64,000 nucleotides of DNA from Arenicellales bacterium (GCA_028284225.1 JANQSD010000011.1:62001-126000), one strand, 5' to 3'; positions 43,495 to 52,963 are shown, counted from the stretch's first letter. Translations and numbers: made by a program. The notes: a model not told the origin generated them from the letters alone.

Positions 43495-45522
43495 ATGTTA
43501 TTTGGACTCGATGGTATTGAACTTTCAATAATTATTGTTTTTGGCTGCCTGATTATCGGCATTCTCTCAGGTTTTCCAGTAGCCTTTGCCCTTGGCGGCA
43601 GTGCTCTGGTTTCTTTAACGATTATTTTAATCTTAAATTCAAATGGGGCTTTGCTGACTGAGTCTGGCAACCCAATCATCTCAGATTCATGGCAATCGAT
43701 ATTGCGTAATGTCGGGTTAATACCCAATCGAATATTCGGCAACATACTTGGTGGACCGTCAGTGGATGTGTTACTGGCGGTGCCATTATTTGTGTTTATG
43801 GGTATCACCCTGGAGCGCTCCAGAATTGCTGAAGATTTGTTGACGACGATGGCCAAGGCTTTTGGTGCAATGCCGGGCGGTTTAGCCATATCTGTTGTTG
43901 TGGTTGGCGCCTTGCTGGCTGCTTCAACCGGCATTGTAGGTGCTACCGTTGTGACCATGGGTCTGCTATCTCTGCCGACAATGTTACGCAATGGTTATAA
44001 TACCGAACTGGCTACCGGAACAATCTGTGCATCCGGCACCTTAGGTCAAATTATTCCACCATCGATTGTGTTGGTTTTACTGGGTCAACAAGTCGGCGAA
44101 ATTTATTCCGAAGCACATCCCGGTGAAGTGGTTTCTGTAGGGACGTTGTTCAAAGCCGCGATGATTCCGGGTCTGGTTTTGGTGCTATTGTATATTGCTT
44201 ACATTTTGTTCGTGGCTTTGAGGGATCCTGCTAAAGCACCGGCGGTTCACGAGTTCGATCGGGAATTAGCCAGGGAGCGAGAAAAAACTCACCGCAAGCC
44301 GCTTAGTTGGGTAATTGGATTGCCGCTGGCAATAATCGCCCTATGGGTGCTTTTAACTGTATTGGGGGTAAATGGCGCACAACAAGCCCCACCTGGTGCC
44401 GAAGGTGAATTTACAGCGGCACCTTTGTCTTCAAAGGTAACCATGTTGTGTATGTTGGCATGTCTCATCATGGCGTTAGCCTGGTCCTTATTTCCAGACG
44501 AGAATCGCATGCCTATTTTTGCCGGCATGGCTGGGGTGATCGGGCTTTTGTTATTGGATTTTTCAATGGTTCACCCACAAACTTCACCCGGCAAGGCGTT
44601 TTTTATCTATCTAGTTCCTATGCTTCTGACGGTTTGGGGTGTTGCTATTGGGTTTTCACGTTCAAGCAAAAATGAAATTTTGCGTGTGGTATTCCCGCCA
44701 CTGGTGTTGATTGTAGCCGTGCTTGGTTCGATTCTGGGGGGACTGACCAACCCTACTGCCGCCGCAGGTCTGGGAGCAGGCGGGGCTATTTTATTGGCTG
44801 CAACCCGGTTATCTGGAGATAAATATCGGCGCTGGCCCATTATAGTCACTGCAATATCGACAGTAATTTTATTGCTTATATCAAGCAGTTTTGATCTGCG
44901 CATGCAAATCAGTGAGATTTCCGGTGAGAATCAAATTGCTATCATCTTTGCTTCGATTAGTTATTACATCTTTTTGGCAGGATTTTTATATTCTTGCTTT
45001 ATTTTGATTAAAGAAAACGTTATGCGGGATGTGGTGCTGCAGACCACCAAAATTACGTCCATGGTATTTGTGATTCTGATCGGCTCACAGATGTTAAACC
45101 TTACTTTAAAGACCTTCGGCGGTGATTCTTATATTCAGGACTTCCTGCGCCAATTTGACAGTGAACATGCGGTTTTACTTTTGGTATTGGTCGTAATTTT
45201 TATTATGGGGTTTGTACTGGATTTTCTCGAAATTATTTATATTGTTATCCCAATCGTCGGACCGGTGATCTTCGGTGGCGACCTGGATCCTAAGTGGGTA
45301 ACCATTTTGATTGCAGTGAATTTACAGACATCGTTCTTGACGCCACCCTTCGGATTTGCTTTGTTTTATCTGCGGGGCGTGGCGCCTAGAGAAGTCAAAA
45401 CCACGCAAATGTATAAAGGCATATTACCCTTTGTATTCATCCAAATTTTGGCGTTGACCATTTTATGGTTTATTGAACCCCTGTCGACGTTCTTGCCGAA
45501 TTTATTGCCGGAAGGACGGTAA
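43495..45522 (+). CDS. TRAP transporter large permease (DctM)
   Basis: This 675-residue membrane protein is the large TRAP permease, longer than the usual 430. The N-terminal half has VLLAVPLFVFMGITLERSRIAEDLLTTMAKAFGAMPGGL near residue 95, and the ATGTICASGTLGQIIPPSIVLV region near residue 180 is the Na+-coupled core. The C-terminal half has HAVLLLVLVVIFIMGFVLDFLEI and LTPPFGFALFYLRG. A long insertion of hydrophobic segments lies about residues 265-500. Together with the DctP and DctQ genes the transporter is complete. Confidence 0.9.
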   Translation: MLFGLDGIELSIIIVFGCLIIGILSGFPVAFALGGSALVSLTIILILNSNGALLTESGNPIISDSWQSILRNVGLIPNRIFGNILGGPSVDVLLAVPLFVFMGITLERSRIAEDLLTTMAKAFGAMPGGLAISVVVVGALLAASTGIVGATVVTMGLLSLPTMLRNGYNTELATGTICASGTLGQIIPPSIVLVLLGQQVGEIYSEAHPGEVVSVGTLFKAAMIPGLVLVLLYIAYILFVALRDPAKAPAVHEFDRELAREREKTHRKPLSWVIGLPLAIIALWVLLTVLGVNGAQQAPPGAEGEFTAAPLSSKVTMLCMLACLIMALAWSLFPDENRMPIFAGMAGVIGLLLLDFSMVHPQTSPGKAFFIYLVPMLLTVWGVAIGFSRSSKNEILRVVFPPLVLIVAVLGSILGGLTNPTAAAGLGAGGAILLAATRLSGDKYRRWPIIVTAISTVILLLISSSFDLRMQISEISGENQIAIIFASISYYIFLAGFLYSCFILIKENVMRDVVLQTTKITSMVFVILIGSQMLNLTLKTFGGDSYIQDFLRQFDSEHAVLLLVLVVIFIMGFVLDFLEIIYIVIPIVGPVIFGGDLDPKWVTILIAVNLQTSFLTPPFGFALFYLRGVAPREVKTTQMYKGILPFVFIQILALTILWFIEPLSTFLPNLLPEGR

Positions 45523-45851
45523 ATTAAGTTGAAGTAAAGCTTTGCAACCTTGTACCGATCTTTTTAACTGGGAAATGAAACGTGCATTAAGCTGAGGTTT
45601 TATTCAATGTAGGTATTCAATTTCCCGGTTAATACTGTTAACGTAAGTCCGACTTGCCTGACTGCGAATAATTGCCGGTGGGACGGGCAAAGATTCGAAG
45701 GAATGTGATTTCGGTTTAGCTTGCGCTTGTTTTACTGGGAAACGAAACGGGCTTGAGTAACAGTTCTATCTAACAGTGTCATTCGGCTTCCCGGTGAATG
45801 CAATCAGAGTCGATCCGACTTGCCTCACTGCGAATAATTGCCAGTGGAGGT
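45523..45851. repeat. Intergenic repeat, two units, between TRAP and mntR
   Basis: This 329-bp gap contains no gene. It holds two tandem, partly similar units of the family also seen at 31 kb and 52.6 kb. Each has a segment of the type ACTGGGAAAcGAAACGGGC (45566 and 45736) and an arm of the type GGCTTCCCGGTGAATGC (45785), which can pair to form a hairpin; ATTGCC(a/g)GTGG sequences bound each unit. The right unit (45664-45848) is closely similar to 52565-52732. The end of the repeat abuts the mntR stop codon. Confidence 0.75.
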
Positions 45852-46280
45852 TCAACCTGACTTATTCCGAATCACTCTTTTAAATGCTTTCAACGTCTCT
45901 TCACTGACATGATGCTCAACACCTTCTGCATCCATCTGTGCTGTTTTTTCACTGACCCCAATTGCTTTTAGGAAGTCGATGACTATCTGGTGGCGGTTTC
46001 TACTTTTCTCGGCCAGTTTTTTGCCTTCCTCTGTCAGGAAAATTGAACGGTAAGGTTGGCTTTCAACCAGACCTTCACGCTGTAGCCGGGCAACTGTTTT
46101 GTTTACAGTGGCATTCGTGACACCGAAGTTTTCAGCTAAATCGACAGCACGGGCCTCGCCATGTGTATCAATCAAATCAGCAATCATTTCAACGTAGTCT
46201 TCTGCGACTTCTACTTGATGCGCAGCTCGGACCTGTTCAAAACGCTGAGCATGGTTGGTTGAGTCTTTGGTATCTGTCAT
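45852..46280 (-). CDS. mntR: Manganese-type metalloregulator, DtxR/MntR family
   Basis: This 142-residue regulator has an N-terminal winged helix (ARAVDLAENFGVTNATVNKTVARLQREGLV, near residues 45-75) and a dimerisation part with the metal-site pattern NRHQIVIDFL and DAEGVEHHVSEETLKAF. The frame extends eight codons upstream to a TTG; the ATG at 46280 is preferred. It is divergent from the ABC importer genes and a perfect inverted repeat lies between them, so it likely represses the importer when Mn2+ is abundant. Fe2+-responsive members exist. Confidence 0.9.
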   Translation of the reverse strand: MTDTKDSTNHAQRFEQVRAAHQVEVAEDYVEMIADLIDTHGEARAVDLAENFGVTNATVNKTVARLQREGLVESQPYRSIFLTEEGKKLAEKSRNRHQIVIDFLKAIGVSEKTAQMDAEGVEHHVSEETLKAFKRVIRNKSG

Positions 46281-46306
46281 TATGTTGATATTATGCCATT
46301 GCAATG

Positions 46307-46328
46307 AATTTTAGCCAAGGCTAAAATT
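46307..46328. promoter_or_regulatory. Probable MntR operator
   Basis: Perfect 10-bp arms AATTTTAGCC and GGCTAAAATT are separated by two bases, in the divergent spacer between mntR and the importer. This is similar in size and TAGCC/GGCTA core to MntR boxes of other proteobacteria. A TATAAT at 46334-46339 follows, so binding would block the importer promoter. Confidence 0.75.
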
Positions 46329-46373
46329 TGTAGTATAATAATCAATTCGTAACAAAAAGGAAAAGTTTCAGTT

Positions 46374-47267
46374 TTGAGTCATCAATTTAGATATTTTTTT
46401 CTTGCTCTATTATTTTTCTTAGGGCTGCACCATCCAGTCTTTGCTGGGGATAAATTCAAAGTCATCACTACATTTACTGTCTTTGCAGATATGGCTCAAA
46501 ATGTGGCTGGTGATGCGGCTGAAGTCGAATCTATTACTAAACCTGGTGCTGAAATACATAACTATCAACCTACTCCTAGAGATATCATTAAAGCTCAGGA
46601 TGCGGATTTGATTCTTTATAATGGTTTGAATCTAGAGCTTTGGTTTGAGAAGTTCTTTAACAATTTGAGCAATGTTCCAAGTGTTATTGTGACTGAAGGT
46701 ATAGAACCAATGGGCATCGGTGAAGGGCCTTATACCGGCAAACCAAATCCCCATGCCTGGATGTCGCCAAGCGATGCGTTGATCTATGTGGATAACATCC
46801 GTAAAGCTCTGGTGCAACATGATCCGGACAATGCACAGACTTATAACGCTAATGCGCAAGCGTACTCCGCTCAAATCGAAGCAGTAGCCACTCCAATCAG
46901 ACAAGCGCTGGCCGCGATTCCGGAACAAAGCCGCTGGTTGGTAAGTAGCGAAGGGGCATTTAGTTACCTGATCCGTGACTTTGGTCTTAAGGAATTGTAT
47001 TTATGGCCGATAAATGCCGATCAGCAGGGCACACCTCAACAGGTACGTAAAGTCATCGATGAAATTCGCTCAAAAAACATTCCTGCAATTTTTAGCGAAA
47101 GCACAGTATCCGCTGATCCGGCCAAGCAAGTAGCTCGGGAAACCGGCGCAAAGTACGGTGGTGTGCTTTATGTTGACTCATTAAGCGAACCAGATGGACC
47201 CGTACCTACTTATCTTGATTTGTTGCGTGTTACCACCGAAACGATTGTCAATGGTCTGAGTGAGTGA
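46374..47267 (+). CDS. sitA: Mn/Fe ABC transporter substrate-binding protein (SitA-like)
   Basis: This 297-residue periplasmic metal receptor starts at a TTG with an AAGGA site upstream. A hydrophobic signal peptide (cleaved near FAG-DKF) precedes a cluster A-I fold. Likely metal ligands are the histidine of [13 protein letters not shown] near residue 62, the histidine of NPHAWMSP near residue 124, glutamate in FSESTVS near residue 245 and aspartate in LYVDSLSE near residue 269. It lies in an operon of four genes, its stop overlapping the ATPase gene start by four bases, under the MntR operator. Confidence 0.9.
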   Translation: MSHQFRYFFLALLFFLGLHHPVFAGDKFKVITTFTVFADMAQNVAGDAAEVESITKPGAEIHNYQPTPRDIIKAQDADLILYNGLNLELWFEKFFNNLSNVPSVIVTEGIEPMGIGEGPYTGKPNPHAWMSPSDALIYVDNIRKALVQHDPDNAQTYNANAQAYSAQIEAVATPIRQALAAIPEQSRWLVSSEGAFSYLIRDFGLKELYLWPINADQQGTPQQVRKVIDEIRSKNIPAIFSESTVSADPAKQVARETGAKYGGVLYVDSLSEPDGPVPTYLDLLRVTTETIVNGLSE

Positions 47268-48154
47268 AAACTGAAGCGGTGAGTCGATTAGATACCAGTA
47301 CAATGGCATCTGGGTTGGCCGTTGATAATATTACGGTAACTTATCGCAATGGTCATACTGCTCTTAAAAATACATCGTTCAATATTCCTAAAGGGACTAT
47401 TACTGCATTAGTAGGTGTAAACGGCAGTGGTAAGTCAACACTGTTTAAGGCAATTATGGGTTTTGTGCCTTTGGCCCAAGGTGATGTTTCGATCTTGGGA
47501 ATGCAAAAATCACAGGCTCTGAAAAAAAACCTGGTCGCCTATGTGCCGCAAAGTGAAGAAGTAGATTGGAACTTCCCGGTATTAGTCAAGGACGTAGTGA
47601 TGATGGGGCGATATGGTCATATGAATTGGTTACGTATGCCAACAAAGAAAGATCACCAGTTAGTTTCTGAGGCTCTGGCTCGGGTCAACATGACCGAGTA
47701 TGCGGATAGACAAATAGGGGAGTTATCAGGAGGGCAAAAAAAACGTGTGTTTATTGCCCGCGCGCTGGCACAGGAAGGGCAAGTGATTTTGCTGGATGAA
47801 CCCTTTACCGGTGTCGATGTCACCACCGAAGAGCAAATTATTGCTTTGCTAAAGTCTCTTCGTGATGAAGGGCGGGTAATGCTTGTTTCGACACATAATC
47901 TTGGTAGTGTGCCGGAGTTTTGTGATCGTGCCGTATTAATCAACGGTACGGTTTTAGCGTCTGGAATGACTAAGAATGTGTTCACACAGGCAAATCTGGA
48001 AGCCGCTTTTGGAGGTGTGCTCAGGCATTTTATTTTGGGTGGTGCAGATTTGCATGATGATGAAGATCCCAGGCAGGTTACAGTGCTTACGGATGATGAA
48101 AGACCATTTGTCATTTATGGGGAAGAAGAAACACCAGAGCAGGAAAACAATTAA
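47264..48154 (+). CDS. sitB: Mn/Fe ABC transporter ATPase
   Basis: This 296-residue ABC ATPase has Walker [10 protein letters not shown] near residue 51, the Q-loop PQSEEV, the signature LSGGQKKR near residue 152 and Walker [11 protein letters not shown] near residue 175, followed by the switch histidine STHNLG. The GTG start overlaps the receptor gene. The acidic C-terminal tail ([10 protein letters not shown]) is not part of the core. It powers uptake with the two permeases encoded downstream. Confidence 0.93.
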   Translation: MKTEAVSRLDTSTMASGLAVDNITVTYRNGHTALKNTSFNIPKGTITALVGVNGSGKSTLFKAIMGFVPLAQGDVSILGMQKSQALKKNLVAYVPQSEEVDWNFPVLVKDVVMMGRYGHMNWLRMPTKKDHQLVSEALARVNMTEYADRQIGELSGGQKKRVFIARALAQEGQVILLDEPFTGVDVTTEEQIIALLKSLRDEGRVMLVSTHNLGSVPEFCDRAVLINGTVLASGMTKNVFTQANLEAAFGGVLRHFILGGADLHDDEDPRQVTVLTDDERPFVIYGEEETPEQENN

Positions 48155-48168
48155 AAAACAATAGTTAT

Positions 48169-49026
48169 ATGCAATTCTTACTAGAACCGTTTAATTATAA
48201 TTATATGGTCAACGCTATTTGGATTAGCGCGCTGGTTGGTGGTGTGTGCGCGTTCTTATCAGCGTATCTGATGCTAAAAGGCTGGTCATTGATCGGTGAT
48301 GCCTTATCACATTCAATAGTGCCTGGCGTAGCGGGTGCATACATGCTGGGTTTGCCTTTTTCCTTAGGTGCTTTTTTATCAGGTGGTCTGGCTGCAGGTG
48401 CTATGTTGTTTCTTAACCAACGGACTAAATTAAAAGAGGATGCCATCATTGGCCTGATCTTTACATCTTTTTTTGGGTTGGGATTATTCATGGTGTCTTT
48501 ATCACCAACTTCGGTAAATATTCAGACAATTATTTTGGGTAATATTTTGGCGATCACGCCAGGTGATACCTTGCAACTGATAATCATTGGTGGGGTTAGC
48601 CTGGCTGTATTGATAGTAAAATGGAAAGATTTAATGGTCGCATTTTTTGATGAAAATCATGCTCGTTCAATCGGCCTAAACCCGGATAAGCTCAAGATCA
48701 TTTTTTTTACCTTATTAAGTGCTTCAACTGTAGCAGCGTTGCAGACCGTAGGTGCGTTTTTGGTTATCGCCGTAGTGGTTATTCCTGGTGCAACCGCTTA
48801 TCTTCTGACAGATCGTTTTCCGGTACTAATTACGATTAGCGTAATGATAGGAGTGTTTACCAGTCTATTCGGTGCCTATCTGAGTTATTTTATTGATGGC
48901 GCAACCGGCGGTATTATTGTTGTCCTGCAAGTTATTGTGTTTTTGACTGCATTTGTTTGCGCGCCGGCGCACGGGTTGTTAGCCGCCAAGCGTAAAGCAA
49001 AACTGGCATTGGAGTCAGGTGTGTGA
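48169..49026 (+). CDS. sitC: Mn/Fe ABC transporter permease 1
   Basis: This 285-residue membrane protein is a cluster-9 metal permease with about eight helices and the conserved GWSLIGDALSHSIVPGVAGAYMLG near residue 38. It follows the ATPase by 14 bases and its stop overlaps the next permease gene by four bases, so the permeases form a heterodimer. The family takes up Mn2+, Fe2+ or Zn2+; the MntR link points to Mn2+. Confidence 0.92.
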   Translation: MQFLLEPFNYNYMVNAIWISALVGGVCAFLSAYLMLKGWSLIGDALSHSIVPGVAGAYMLGLPFSLGAFLSGGLAAGAMLFLNQRTKLKEDAIIGLIFTSFFGLGLFMVSLSPTSVNIQTIILGNILAITPGDTLQLIIIGGVSLAVLIVKWKDLMVAFFDENHARSIGLNPDKLKIIFFTLLSASTVAALQTVGAFLVIAVVVIPGATAYLLTDRFPVLITISVMIGVFTSLFGAYLSYFIDGATGGIIVVLQVIVFLTAFVCAPAHGLLAAKRKAKLALESGV

Positions 49027-49859
49027 TTGAGCAATTATTAATGCCATTTCAATTTGCTTTTATGCAAAAAGCATTCATCATCACTTTGCTGGTTGCCGTG
49101 CCTATGGCCATGTTGTCCTGTTATCTGGTTTTAAAAGGCTGGTCGTTAATGGGCGATGCTATTTCCCACTCTGTATTGCCGGGTATCGTTCTCGCTTATG
49201 TCATGAAAATTCCCTTGGCTTTTGGTGCTTTCGCTGCAGGTATGTTTTGCGCTATTGCCACTGGGTTTTTAAAAGAGCACAGCCGGATAAAAGAAGACAC
49301 CGTGATGGGTGTAGTGTTTTCAGGTATGTTTGGGTTGGGGCTGGTGATGTACGTGAAAGTCGAGACCGATGTACACCTGGATCATATTCTGTTTGGAGAC
49401 ATGCTCGGTGTAACTTGGGGAAATATTCTTGAAAGCACGATTATCGCCTTGATTGCGGTTGCCTTTATTTTAATCAAGCGTAAGGATTTGCTAGTTCACT
49501 CTTTTGATAGTCAGCACGCACAAGCTATCGGTCTGTCCGTTAGATTATTGCACTATGGTTTACTTGCGGTTCTGTCATTGACAATTGTTGCTGCCCTAAA
49601 AGCTGTAGGTATAATTCTGGCTATCGCAATGTTGATATCACCCGGTGCAATTGCTTTTTTGTTAACCCGAAGATTTACGCAAATGATGCTACATTCAGTG
49701 TGGATTGCAATTAGCGCAACTTTTTTGGGTATTTACCTCAGTTTTTTTATAGATAGTGCACCAGCACCGACTATTGTTTTAATCATGACTGTTGAATTCA
49801 TTATAGCGTTTGCTATAACAGTGCGGCGCAATAGGATTGTTAGGGAAATCAATATCTAG
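49023..49859 (+). CDS. sitD: Mn/Fe ABC transporter permease 2
   Basis: This 278-residue permease is a paralog of the preceding gene product, with the same GWSLMGDAISHSVLPGIVLAYVM pattern near residue 38 and a QAIGLSVRLLHYGLL segment near residue 160. It starts at GTG and overlaps the first permease gene by four bases. It is the last gene of the importer operon, followed by a terminator. Confidence 0.92.
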   Translation: MIEQLLMPFQFAFMQKAFIITLLVAVPMAMLSCYLVLKGWSLMGDAISHSVLPGIVLAYVMKIPLAFGAFAAGMFCAIATGFLKEHSRIKEDTVMGVVFSGMFGLGLVMYVKVETDVHLDHILFGDMLGVTWGNILESTIIALIAVAFILIKRKDLLVHSFDSQHAQAIGLSVRLLHYGLLAVLSLTIVAALKAVGIILAIAMLISPGAIAFLLTRRFTQMMLHSVWIAISATFLGIYLSFFIDSAPAPTIVLIMTVEFIIAFAITVRRNRIVREINI

Positions 49860-50139
49860 CCCCCATTAAGCAAAAAAGCCCCGCCTGGGGTAAAAGCGGG
49901 GCTCTAAAAAGTTCCGTCCAAAGAGGGGTTTGTCGTACGGGAAGGAGGATGGACGGAACGAAAATCTTCCAAAAAAATCCCTCCTAAAGCCGCAATATCC
50001 TACCGAAACAACCCCCATATAGTCGTGTCTTGTGATGGATTATACCCAGAATATGAGATAAATTTCAATTTTCTTTTGAAATTTAATTTTGGTTTTATTC
50101 AGCATTCATTAATAACTGCTAATTTAGAGGAATCATATT
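49860..50139 (+). other. Spacer with terminator and structured RNA-like segment
   Basis: This 280-bp spacer has no protein gene. A terminator-like stem AGCCCCGC/GCGGGGCT (49877-49903) follows the importer operon. Immediately after, GTTCCGTCCA (49911-49920) pairs perfectly with TGGACGGAAC (49950-49959) around a 29-nt G-rich loop, followed by CCCTCC sequences that can pair with its GGAGG. This could be part of a small RNA or a leader. The creatinase gene has a GAGGAA site at the end of the spacer. Confidence 0.45.
49877..49909 (+). terminator. Terminator after the importer operon
   Basis: An 8-bp GC stem (AGCCCCGC/GCGGGGCT) with an 11-nt loop follows the sitD-type gene; the bases after it are A-rich on this strand, and T runs on the minus strand occur, so it may also act from the other side. 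It is the obvious end of the importer transcript. Confidence 0.65.
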
Positions 50140-51348
50140 ATGCAGATGCCAGCGCTTATCGAAATAAAAAATGGCCAGCCGCCTAAGCCTACTTTTTCTG
50201 AACAAGAGATGAGCTCACGTTTAGGAAAGCTACGTAACCACATGAAAGAAAGGGATATTCAGGCATGTGTATTCACTTCAATGCACAATATTAACTATTT
50301 TGCTGATTTCGTATATTGTGCGTTTGGGCGCCCTTACGGTTTGATTGTTACCCAGGATCGCCTGACCACACTAACGGCAAATATTGACGGCGGCCAGCCT
50401 TATCGTCAAACCTTTGGCCATGATAATTTGGTCTATACAGACTGGAAAAAGGATAATTTTTTCCGTGGAGTCCAAAATTTAGTGCCCAATCAGGGCAAAG
50501 TTGGTATTGAATTTGACCATGTGACGCTTGAGCGCAAACAAAAGTTTGAGGATGCACTGGATAGTGCTGAGCTCGTTGATATCGGTGTGCCCACTATGCA
50601 GATCCGTATGATTAAATCCGCTGAGGAGCATGCCTTAATAAAACAGGGAGCGCGAATTTGTGACATAGGTGGTGCTGCGTTAGTGGAGGCATTACACGAA
50701 AATGTTCCTGAGTACGAAGTTGCGCTGCATTCAACTCAGGCCATGGTCAGAGCGATAGCCAAAACCTATCCTCACACGGAACTCATGGACACCTGGACCT
50801 GGTTTCAATCCGGAATAAATACTGATGGTGCTCATAATCCGGTCACAACACGGAGAGTGCAAAAAGGCGATATCTTAAGTTTGAATTGTTTTTCAATGGT
50901 CTCTGGTTATTATCAAGCGCTAGAAAGAACATTATTTTTTGATCATTGCAGTGACGAGCATCTACGCCTGTGGGAAGTCAATTGTGAGGTACATCGTGAA
51001 GGCCTAAAACTGGTAAAGCCTGGGGTGCGTTGTATGGATGTTGCCCATGAATTGAACAAAATTTTCGAACACTATGATTTGCTGCAATACCGTACTTTTG
51101 GCTACGGTCATTCATTTGGTAGCCTCAGTCATTATTATGGGCGTGAAGCCGGGCTGGAGTTCAGGGAAGACATTGAAACAGTATTGGAACCCGGTATGGT
51201 GGTTTCCATAGAGCCGATGATCATGTTGCCAGAAAATATGCCGGGCGCAGGCGGTTATCGTGAGCATGACATTTTGATTGTTACTGAGGATGGCGCGGAA
51301 AACATCACTCATTTTCCTTTTGGACCTGAACATAATATTATTCAATGA
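50140..51348 (+). CDS. Creatinase (creatine amidinohydrolase)
   Basis: This 402-residue enzyme of the pita-bread (M24-like) fold matches creatinase along its length; from memory, the Pseudomonas putida enzyme is of the same length and shares long stretches such as ELMDTWTWFQSGINTDGAHN and QYRTFGYGHSFG. The catalytic histidine is His232, the same number as in the known enzyme. Creatinase splits creatine into sarcosine and urea, without metal. The product feeds sarcosine oxidase encoded at the left end of the window. A GAGGAA site precedes the ATG. The SDR gene follows after 49 bp. Confidence 0.95.
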   Translation: MQMPALIEIKNGQPPKPTFSEQEMSSRLGKLRNHMKERDIQACVFTSMHNINYFADFVYCAFGRPYGLIVTQDRLTTLTANIDGGQPYRQTFGHDNLVYTDWKKDNFFRGVQNLVPNQGKVGIEFDHVTLERKQKFEDALDSAELVDIGVPTMQIRMIKSAEEHALIKQGARICDIGGAALVEALHENVPEYEVALHSTQAMVRAIAKTYPHTELMDTWTWFQSGINTDGAHNPVTTRRVQKGDILSLNCFSMVSGYYQALERTLFFDHCSDEHLRLWEVNCEVHREGLKLVKPGVRCMDVAHELNKIFEHYDLLQYRTFGYGHSFGSLSHYYGREAGLEFREDIETVLEPGMVVSIEPMIMLPENMPGAGGYREHDILIVTEDGAENITHFPFGPEHNIIQ

Positions 51349-51397
51349 GCATAGTTGACGTCATTGTGACATCTCCTTCTGGAGTAAAATCTTCTCT

Positions 51398-52144
51398 ATG
51401 AACAAAATTGCATTAATTACAGGCGCCAGCCGCGGCATCGGTGCAGCAACAGCGAGGTTGTTGGCTAAACAAGGCTACAACCTTGGCATTAATTATATAA
51501 AAGATAAAGCTGCTGCCGATGCATTGGTTGCTGAAGTTAAATCCGAGGGCATTGATGCAATTGCAATTCAAGCCGATGTTGCGGTTGAGCAGGATGTGTT
51601 GCGAATGTTCACAGAAGTAGACCAACAACTAGGGTCCTTAACGGCGCTGGTTAATAATGCCGGCATTTTGGATAAGCAGATACCGGTAGCAAAAATTACT
51701 GAAGATCGGTTGCAGCGTGTATTTTCAGCCAATGTATTCGGCAGTTTTATATGTGCACGAGAAGCGGTAAAGCGAATGTCAACAGAGTTTGGAGGTGCAG
51801 GCGGGAATATAGTTAATGTTTCTTCTATAGCATCCAAATTAGGTTCGCCCAATGAATATGTCGATTATGCTGCTTCAAAAGGCGCCATCGACAGTATGAC
51901 GGTTGGACTGGCTAAGGAAGTGGCCCTGAAAGGCATACGGGTAAATGCTGTTAGACCTGCTTTCATTTATACCGAAATTCATGCCTTAAGTGGCGAACCT
52001 GATCGTGTTGAGAGAGTAAAGGAACTGGTGCCAATGAAACGTGGGGGTAGCATCGAAGAAGTTGCCGAAGCCATTGCGTGGCTGCTTTCAGATAAATCAT
52101 CTTATACAACCGGGTCATTTATTGATGTAACTGGTGGAGGGTGA
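51398..52144 (+). CDS. SDR family oxidoreductase
   Basis: This 248-residue short-chain dehydrogenase has the NAD(P) motif TGASRGIGAATA near residue 8, NNAG near residue 86, catalytic Ser-Tyr-Lys in NVSSIASKLGSPNEYVDYAASKGA, and the C-terminal GGSIEEVAEAIAWLLSDKSSYTTGSFIDVTGG block. Length is standard. It follows creatinase on the same strand and may be co-transcribed, but the family is too broad to name a substrate. Confidence 0.92.
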   Translation: MNKIALITGASRGIGAATARLLAKQGYNLGINYIKDKAAADALVAEVKSEGIDAIAIQADVAVEQDVLRMFTEVDQQLGSLTALVNNAGILDKQIPVAKITEDRLQRVFSANVFGSFICAREAVKRMSTEFGGAGGNIVNVSSIASKLGSPNEYVDYAASKGAIDSMTVGLAKEVALKGIRVNAVRPAFIYTEIHALSGEPDRVERVKELVPMKRGGSIEEVAEAIAWLLSDKSSYTTGSFIDVTGGG

Positions 52145-52963
52145 TTGCTATCGGCGTTTATTTGTTTAAAGCCACTATTATTTGATTACAGTAATTTCGT
52201 TATTACTCGGTGTTGCCCATTCGTGACATAAATCAGTGATGTATTCAATTAGCTGTTCTTTTTCTATGCTTGCGGGAATAGCTATATCATCGGCAAGCCG
52301 TTTTTTTACCTTCATTGCCTAAATAGAAAACTACCCAATGCTTTTGTATTCGGGTGATTTCAATCAGTTTCCCATAACAATTCAATTTCATGGCATAAGT
52401 TTATCTGAGTTAACGGCATTCGTGTTTTGGTAATCTTGTGGTGTGATTAGAGTGATTCATTTGGTGATTAAGTGGTTCATTGCCGAGTATGCTACTTAAT
52501 TTATTGATGAGCAGTTATAGCATTGTGGTTTCTCATTTTACCCTTCCTAGCCTCCCCTGGCAGGGATTGGCAATGACTCAAAGGAGCGCGATTTCGGGTT
52601 AGCTTACCCTGTTTACTGGGAAATGGAACGGGCTTGAGTAGCAGTCTTATCTAACAGTGTCATTCGGCTTCCCGGTGAATGCTATCAGAGTAGATCCGAT
52701 TTGCATCACTTCGAATAACTGCCAGTGGGGGAGTTAGAGGGAACGGCATTAAATGGACCCCTTACATGGTAATTATAGATAAACTTCAACTAAACCTAGG
52801 AATTGTATGTTCTCCCCCTTACAGGGGGAGTTAGAGGGGGTAAATGCATGTTGAATAAAATGCATCATATTTTTATCTATGTAACCAACCAGTCTACTGA
52901 CAAGACGATGTCAGTAAATTGTCGTTATAATCAGACCTTTATAACTAGAAGACTTGGCACTTT
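52145..52963. repeat. Long spacer: frameshifted small gene plus repeat element
   Basis: This 819-bp spacer holds a small minus-strand gene with an apparent frameshift (52178-52391), then from about 52540 repeat sequence. The block 52541-52735 is a complete unit of the family seen at 31 and 45.7 kb, with terminal inverted sequences of the type CCTCCCCTGGCA and TGCCAGTGGGGGAG. At 52810-52840 a further CTCCCCCTTACAGGGGGAG palindrome is present. The open frame running into the LysE gene is a shadow. Confidence 0.7.
52178..52391 (-). pseudogene. Small conserved-type gene with a one-base frameshift
   Basis: Reading leftward from the ATG at 52391, the frame gives MKLNCYGKLIEITRIQKHW and on to VVFYLGNEGKK. 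At a run of seven A (52301-52307 on the plus strand as T) the frame must shift by one base to continue as KRLADDIAIPASIEKEQL and a DLCHEWATP segment. The combined product of about 70 residues resembles small DUF7661-type proteins from memory. Either one extra A has disrupted the gene, or the run is slippery and frameshifting is used, or it is a sequencing error. The remainder lies in repeat-rich DNA. Confidence 0.55.
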
